Shown in pieces: positions 60,402 to 64,000 of a stretch of DNA of 64,000 nt. The stretch is taken from positions 3,410,001 through 3,474,000 of the forward strand of contig NZ_CP096658.1 of the NCBI RefSeq assembly GCF_023238445.1, in the 5' to 3' direction. Position 1 is the stretch's first letter. Each line of letters begins with the position of its first letter. The notes beneath the pieces are model-generated. The model was not told the DNA's origin. It saw only the letters and a program-made list of their open reading frames with translations, and ran no database searches. This DNA comes from Halorussus gelatinilyticus. Lineage in GTDB: Archaea > Halobacteriota > Halobacteria > Halobacteriales > Haladaptataceae. The position numbers and the translations under genes were made by a program.

Positions 60402-60635
60402 GTCCGTGGCTTCTCGCTCCCGCAATGAAAAACTCACTACTCGGATTTCCAATCAGTTCGTGACGCCGTGACGTCGTTCGGGTGGTTCGTCGTTCGGTAC
60501 GAGATGACGTAGACGTGCATGAGAACGATAGCAGTCGTGCCAAACGCCGGTACATCGGTGTTCGGGGCCGCCGGATACGGAACACACTCGGCCGCGAACC
60601 CCGCCTTTAGGTCGCTCGAAGCCCTCGCTCCAGTC
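60402..60635. other. divergent intergenic region between DUF5789-like and DUF255 genes
   Basis: No gene is seen. A TATA-like CCTTTAGG (about 60603-60610) is about 28 bases before the DUF255 start, and a frame extending from 60519 has non-coding composition. Confidence 0.5.
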
Positions 60636-62804
60636 ATGACCGACGCCGACCCTACCGCGCGTAACCGACTCGACGAGGAGGAGAGTCCCTACCTCCGCCA
60701 GCACGCCGACAACCCCGTCAACTGGCAACCGTGGGACGACGCGGCGCTCGACGCCGCCGCGGAGCGCGACGTACCCATCTTCCTCTCGGTCGGCTACTCG
60801 GCGTGCCACTGGTGTCACGTCATGGAAGAGGAGAGCTTCGAGGACGACGAGATAGCCGCGCTCCTCAACGAGAACTTCGTGCCCATCAAGGTGGACCGCG
60901 AGGAGCGCCCCGACCTCGACAGCATCTATCAGACCATCTGTCAGGCCGTCTCGGGCCGGGGCGGTTGGCCGCTGTCGGTGTGGCTCACGCCCGACGGCAG
61001 GCCGTTCTACGTCGGGACCTACTTCCCGAACGAACCCAAGCGCGGCCAACCCGGTTTCGGCGACCTGCTGGAGAACATCGCCGAGTCGTGGAGCGACGAG
61101 GAGGACCGCCGGGAGATGGACCGCCGCGCCGACCAGTGGACCGACGCCATCGAGGGCGAACTCGAATCGGTGCCCGACCCCGGCGAAGCGCCCGGCGAGG
61201 ACTTGCTCGAAACGGCGGCCGACGCCGCGGTCCGGAGCGCCGACCGGGAACACGGCGGGTTCGGCACCGGCCAGAAGTTCCCGCAGGCGGGCCGCGTCCA
61301 CCTGCTCCTGCGCGCGGCCGACCGCGCCGAACGCGACGGCGACGACGAGGCCGCCGACGAGTACCGCGAGGTCGCCACGGAAGCCCTCTCCGCCATGGCC
61401 GAGGGCGGTCTCTTCGACCACGTGGGCGGCGGGTTCCACCGCTACACCGTGGACCGCGAGTGGGTCGTCCCCCACTTCGAGAAGATGCTCTACGACGAGG
61501 CCGAAATCTCGCGCGCCATGCTCGCGGGCTATCAGGTCGCGGGCGACGAGCGCTACGCCACCGCCGCGCGCCGGACCTTCGAGTTCGTGGAGCGGGAACT
61601 GACGCACCCGGAAGGAGGCTTCTACAGCACTCTCGACGCCCAGAGCGACGGCGAGGAGGGCAAGTTCTACGTCTGGACGCCCGACCAAATCCGCGAGGCG
61701 GTCGCGGGCGGCGACTGGGGCGGCGCGGACGCAGACGCGGACGCCGACACCGCCGCGGACCTCTTCTGCGACCGCTACGGCGTCACGGAATCGGGCAACT
61801 TCGAGGGCGAGACCGTCCTGACCGTCAGCGAGTCGATACCCTCCCTCGCCGACGAGTACGAGCTGTCCGAACGGGAAGTCGAGCGGACCCTCGAAGACGC
61901 CCGCGAACGGGTCTTCGACGCCCGAGCGGAGCGCGTCAGGCCCCGGCGCGACGAGAAGGTGCTGGCCGGCTGGAACGGCCTGATGATTTCGGCGCTCGCG
62001 GAGGGCGCGCTCGTCCTCGACGACGACCGGTACGCCGACCTCGCCGCGGACGCGCTCGGATTCGTCCGCGACAAGCTGTGGAACGCGGCGGAAGGGAGAC
62101 TCTCCCGACGCTTCAAGGACGGCGACGTGGCGATCGAGGGCTACCTCGAAGACTACGCCTTCCTCGCGCGCGGTGCCCTGAACTGCTACGAAGCGACCGG
62201 CGACCCCGACCACCTCGACTTCGCGCTCGACCTCGCGGACGCCGTCGTCGCCGAGTTCTGGGACGCCGAGGCCGGTACCATCTACTTCACGCCCGAGCGC
62301 GGCGAGGAGTTAGTCGCCCGCCCGCAGGAACCCCACGACCAATCGACGCCCTCCAGCCTCGGGGTCGCGGCAGACACCCTGCTCGCGCTCGCGGAGTTCA
62401 CCCCCGACGACGAGTTCGCCGAGGTCGCCGAGCGCGTCCTCGAAACGCGCGGCCGGGAGATTCGGTCGAACCCGCTCCAGCACGCGTCGCTCGCCTTGGC
62501 GGCCGACCGCTACGCTCGCGGGTCGCTGGAGATTACGGTCGTCGCCGACGACCTGCCCGAGTCGTGGCGCGCGGACCTCGCCGACCGCTACCTGCCGACG
62601 CGCCTGCTGTCGCGCAGGCCGCCGACCGACGACGAGCTATCGACGTGGCTCGACGGGTTGGACCTCGCCGAGACGCCGCCCATCTGGGCCGAGCGCGGTC
62701 GGACCGACGGCGAACCGACGGTGTACGTCTGCCGGGAGTTCGCCTGCTCGCCGCCGGAGACCGACCTCGCCGCGGCGCTCGACTGGGCCGACGAGCGCGC
62801 CTGA
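60636..62804 (+). CDS. thioredoxin-domain protein of the DUF255/YyaL family
   Basis: The 722-residue cytosolic protein has an N-terminal thioredoxin-like domain (about 15-165) with NRLDEEESPYLRQHADNPVNW, the redox motif SVGYSACHWCHVMEEESF and VKVDREERPD-type sequence. A large six-hairpin glycosidase-like domain follows (about 195-690; GGFGTGQKFPQ, VPHFEKMLYDEAEISRAML, VLAGWNGLMISALAEGAL). It resembles spermatogenesis-associated protein 20 homologues. ATG 60636 is supported by family start and TATA position. Function unknown beyond a redox role. Confidence 0.9.
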   Translation: MTDADPTARNRLDEEESPYLRQHADNPVNWQPWDDAALDAAAERDVPIFLSVGYSACHWCHVMEEESFEDDEIAALLNENFVPIKVDREERPDLDSIYQTICQAVSGRGGWPLSVWLTPDGRPFYVGTYFPNEPKRGQPGFGDLLENIAESWSDEEDRREMDRRADQWTDAIEGELESVPDPGEAPGEDLLETAADAAVRSADREHGGFGTGQKFPQAGRVHLLLRAADRAERDGDDEAADEYREVATEALSAMAEGGLFDHVGGGFHRYTVDREWVVPHFEKMLYDEAEISRAMLAGYQVAGDERYATAARRTFEFVERELTHPEGGFYSTLDAQSDGEEGKFYVWTPDQIREAVAGGDWGGADADADADTAADLFCDRYGVTESGNFEGETVLTVSESIPSLADEYELSEREVERTLEDARERVFDARAERVRPRRDEKVLAGWNGLMISALAEGALVLDDDRYADLAADALGFVRDKLWNAAEGRLSRRFKDGDVAIEGYLEDYAFLARGALNCYEATGDPDHLDFALDLADAVVAEFWDAEAGTIYFTPERGEELVARPQEPHDQSTPSSLGVAADTLLALAEFTPDDEFAEVAERVLETRGREIRSNPLQHASLALAADRYARGSLEITVVADDLPESWRADLADRYLPTRLLSRRPPTDDELSTWLDGLDLAETPPIWAERGRTDGEPTVYVCREFACSPPETDLAAALDWADERA

Positions 62805-62913
62805 GTCCGCCGTCGCGGTCACTCGTGCGAACGGTCACCGAGGACGTTAGCTGTGAAAGTAGTCGAACTCGACGGGTCAGCGGCCCAGATTTCTGCCTTC
62901 GACGGTGCGAAAG

Positions 62914-62920
62914 TTTATTA
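62914..62920 (+). promoter_or_regulatory. TATA box of the 62947 gene
   Basis: TTTATTA is centred about 30 bases before the ATG at 62947, indicating a leaderless transcript. Confidence 0.55.
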
Positions 62921-62946
62921 ACTATACATCTTCAACCAGTTCCGCA

Positions 62947-63711
62947 ATGAGTGCAGGGAGTTCCGGGTATCGGGGTGGCGGCTCGGGCGGCGACGCGAAT
63001 GCCTCGGAGGATTCGCCTCGGTTTCTCGACGTACTCCGGGAGTTGAAGGCCGACGGGTGTAACCTGCTGGTGGTCGGTGACGCGCCGCGCCCCCTGTTCA
63101 CCGAGGCCAGCGCGGACCTACTCGGGGGGACCGACGAACGGCGCTACCGCCTGCTCGCGGTGACGGACGCGAGCGCCCAGAGCGTCGTCGAGCGCCTGCC
63201 CGACCCCGAGGAGACGCCGGGGGAGTTCGCCGAGACGACCGAAATAGTCAACCACGCGTCGCCCCCGCGGTCGGTCGTGGAGAGCGACGGACCGCTCGAA
63301 ACCCCGCGGTTGGGCGACCTCTCGGAGCGGCGCGTCGTGGACCCGCAACTCGCGGGCTTGCAGGCGGAGTTGGCCGAGTCGATGGCGGCGTTCAACCGCC
63401 ACGCCGGCGGGCTTCACCCGGCGCAATTGCGCGTCGGCGTCGATTCGCTCGGCGCGCTCTTCGAACACTACGACGCCGGCGTCGTGCACCGCTGTCTGCA
63501 GGTCGTCACTGGCTACGTCGCCGACTACGACGCGATGGGCCACTACGTCCTGACCGAACCGTACGACGCCGAGCGCGTCTCCCGACTCGCCGACGACTTC
63601 GACGCCGTGGTCGAGATTCGTGCGGTCGATTCCGCGAAAGACGACCACCACGCAGAGGAGCGGTGGCACGTCGATAATCACGACCTCGTGACCGACTGGT
63701 TCCCGATGTGA
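62947..63711 (+). CDS. DUF7504-like haloarchaeal protein
   Basis: The 254-residue protein has an N-terminal Gly/Ser-rich segment, then FLDVLRELKADGCNLLVVGDAPRPLFTEAS (a P-loop-like strand without a Walker A), QLRVGVDSLGALFEHYDAGVVHRCLQVVTGYV, and a C-terminal WHVDNHDLVTDWFPM. The pattern fits the haloarchaeal DUF7504 family, which looks like a degenerate RecA/KaiC-type fold. It is probably a signalling or scaffold protein. Confidence 0.72.
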   Translation: MSAGSSGYRGGGSGGDANASEDSPRFLDVLRELKADGCNLLVVGDAPRPLFTEASADLLGGTDERRYRLLAVTDASAQSVVERLPDPEETPGEFAETTEIVNHASPPRSVVESDGPLETPRLGDLSERRVVDPQLAGLQAELAESMAAFNRHAGGLHPAQLRVGVDSLGALFEHYDAGVVHRCLQVVTGYVADYDAMGHYVLTEPYDAERVSRLADDFDAVVEIRAVDSAKDDHHAEERWHVDNHDLVTDWFPM

Positions 63712-63748
63712 CCGACCGCCCCTTCGGGCCCACAGACAAGTTTACCAT

Positions 63749-64000
63749 ATGCGTCCACGAATCGATTCACTCGGCGACCCGACCGGCGTAGAGATAGTCG
63801 ATCTCATCGAGAGTCACCGCTTCCTCCTGTACACGCCGAAGGCGGTGTCGCCGACTCCGACCGACACCGAGCGATTCGTCTACCCCGTGACGGTCGCCTG
63901 CCGATTTACGACGTCCGACCTCCGGCTCTCGTATCCCGTCCCGGTCGGCGTCCGACGACGCGAGGGGCGAGAATACATCTGTGATGTCACTTACGGAGCG
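63749..64000 (+). CDS. hypothetical protein, truncated by window end
   Basis: ATG at 63749 opens a frame of at least 84 codons that runs to the last base. It begins MRPRIDSLGDPTGVEIVDLIESHRF and continues with VYPVTVACRFTTSDLRLSYPVPVG. It starts 37 bases after the DUF7504-like gene and may share its transcript. Only the N-terminus is visible; no function can be assigned. Confidence 0.6.
   Translation, partial: MRPRIDSLGDPTGVEIVDLIESHRFLLYTPKAVSPTPTDTERFVYPVTVACRFTTSDLRLSYPVPVGVRRREGREYICDVTYGA

Overview
The window is chromosomal DNA from a haloarchaeon (class Halobacteria); the genus cannot be fixed from sequence alone. The evidence is high GC, very Asp/Glu-rich proteins, many start codons lying about 26-30 bases behind a TATA-like box (leaderless transcripts), and haloarchaeal families: archaellin, AglB, AglJ, a bacterio-opsin-activator-type HTH protein, DUF7344-like proteins and a DUF5789-like protein. 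No rRNA, tRNA, CRISPR array, insertion sequence or phage gene was recognised.

Region 1 (1-17.2 kb) is mostly acyl-CoA and aromatic-acid metabolism: an amidohydrolase, MaoC-like hydratase, PaaI-like thioesterase, phenylacetate-CoA ligase, a thiolase overlapping a fused HMG-CoA-synthase-like/DUF35 protein that lacks the expected catalytic residues, 3-hydroxyacyl-CoA dehydrogenase, enoyl-CoA hydratase and an SDR oxidoreductase. A PAS histidine kinase, a YeiH-type exporter, a FilR1-like regulator and several membrane or exported proteins are interspersed. Near the left end (443-508) is a very short gene for a 21-residue three-cysteine peptide, with an unusually complete Shine-Dalgarno sequence and its own TATA box.

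Region 2 (17.2-26 kb) holds small housekeeping genes: zinc-ribbon and RNA-binding proteins, an exported alpha/beta hydrolase lipoprotein, a NUDIX hydrolase, a sequon-rich secreted protein, pyrB-pyrI, cutA and phosphoglycolate phosphatase. Its intergenic DNA carries decameric and about 31-bp tandem repeats, a pair of GTAAAG-N4-CTTTAC palindromes, a 26-bp perfect palindrome and one copy of a dispersed repeat whose other copy lies at 2.2 kb.

Region 3 (26-34.5 kb) is the glycerol catabolic locus. glpK and an abutting membrane protein diverge from glpA-glpB-glpC. A degenerate Orc1/Cdc6-like ATPase gene follows glpC after 6 bases.

Region 4 (36.4-57 kb) is the most distinctive part, a protein N-glycosylation island. 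It contains the oligosaccharyltransferase AglB, a DUF368 (PopT-family) lipid-phosphate transporter, an MOP-family flippase, AglJ, three further glycosyltransferase or exporter-linked genes and a lone archaellin, interleaved with six alkaline-phosphatase-superfamily enzymes. All six end in a near-identical LGYLE/LGYME tail. The three sulfatase-like members have Thr where sulfatases carry the formylglycine Cys/Ser. A plausible model is that AglJ starts the dolichol-linked glycan, the GT2 and GT4 enzymes extend it, the phosphatase-superfamily enzymes add or remove phospho- or sulfo-type substituents, the flippase exports it, AglB transfers it to proteins such as the archaellin, and DUF368 recycles the lipid phosphate.

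Region 5 (57-64 kb) has an AMP-forming acyl-CoA synthetase, a DUF7344-like regulator, an Lrp/AsnC regulator with an acidic repeat tail, a DUF5789-like protein, a DUF255 thioredoxin-domain protein, a DUF7504-like protein and a gene cut by the window end.
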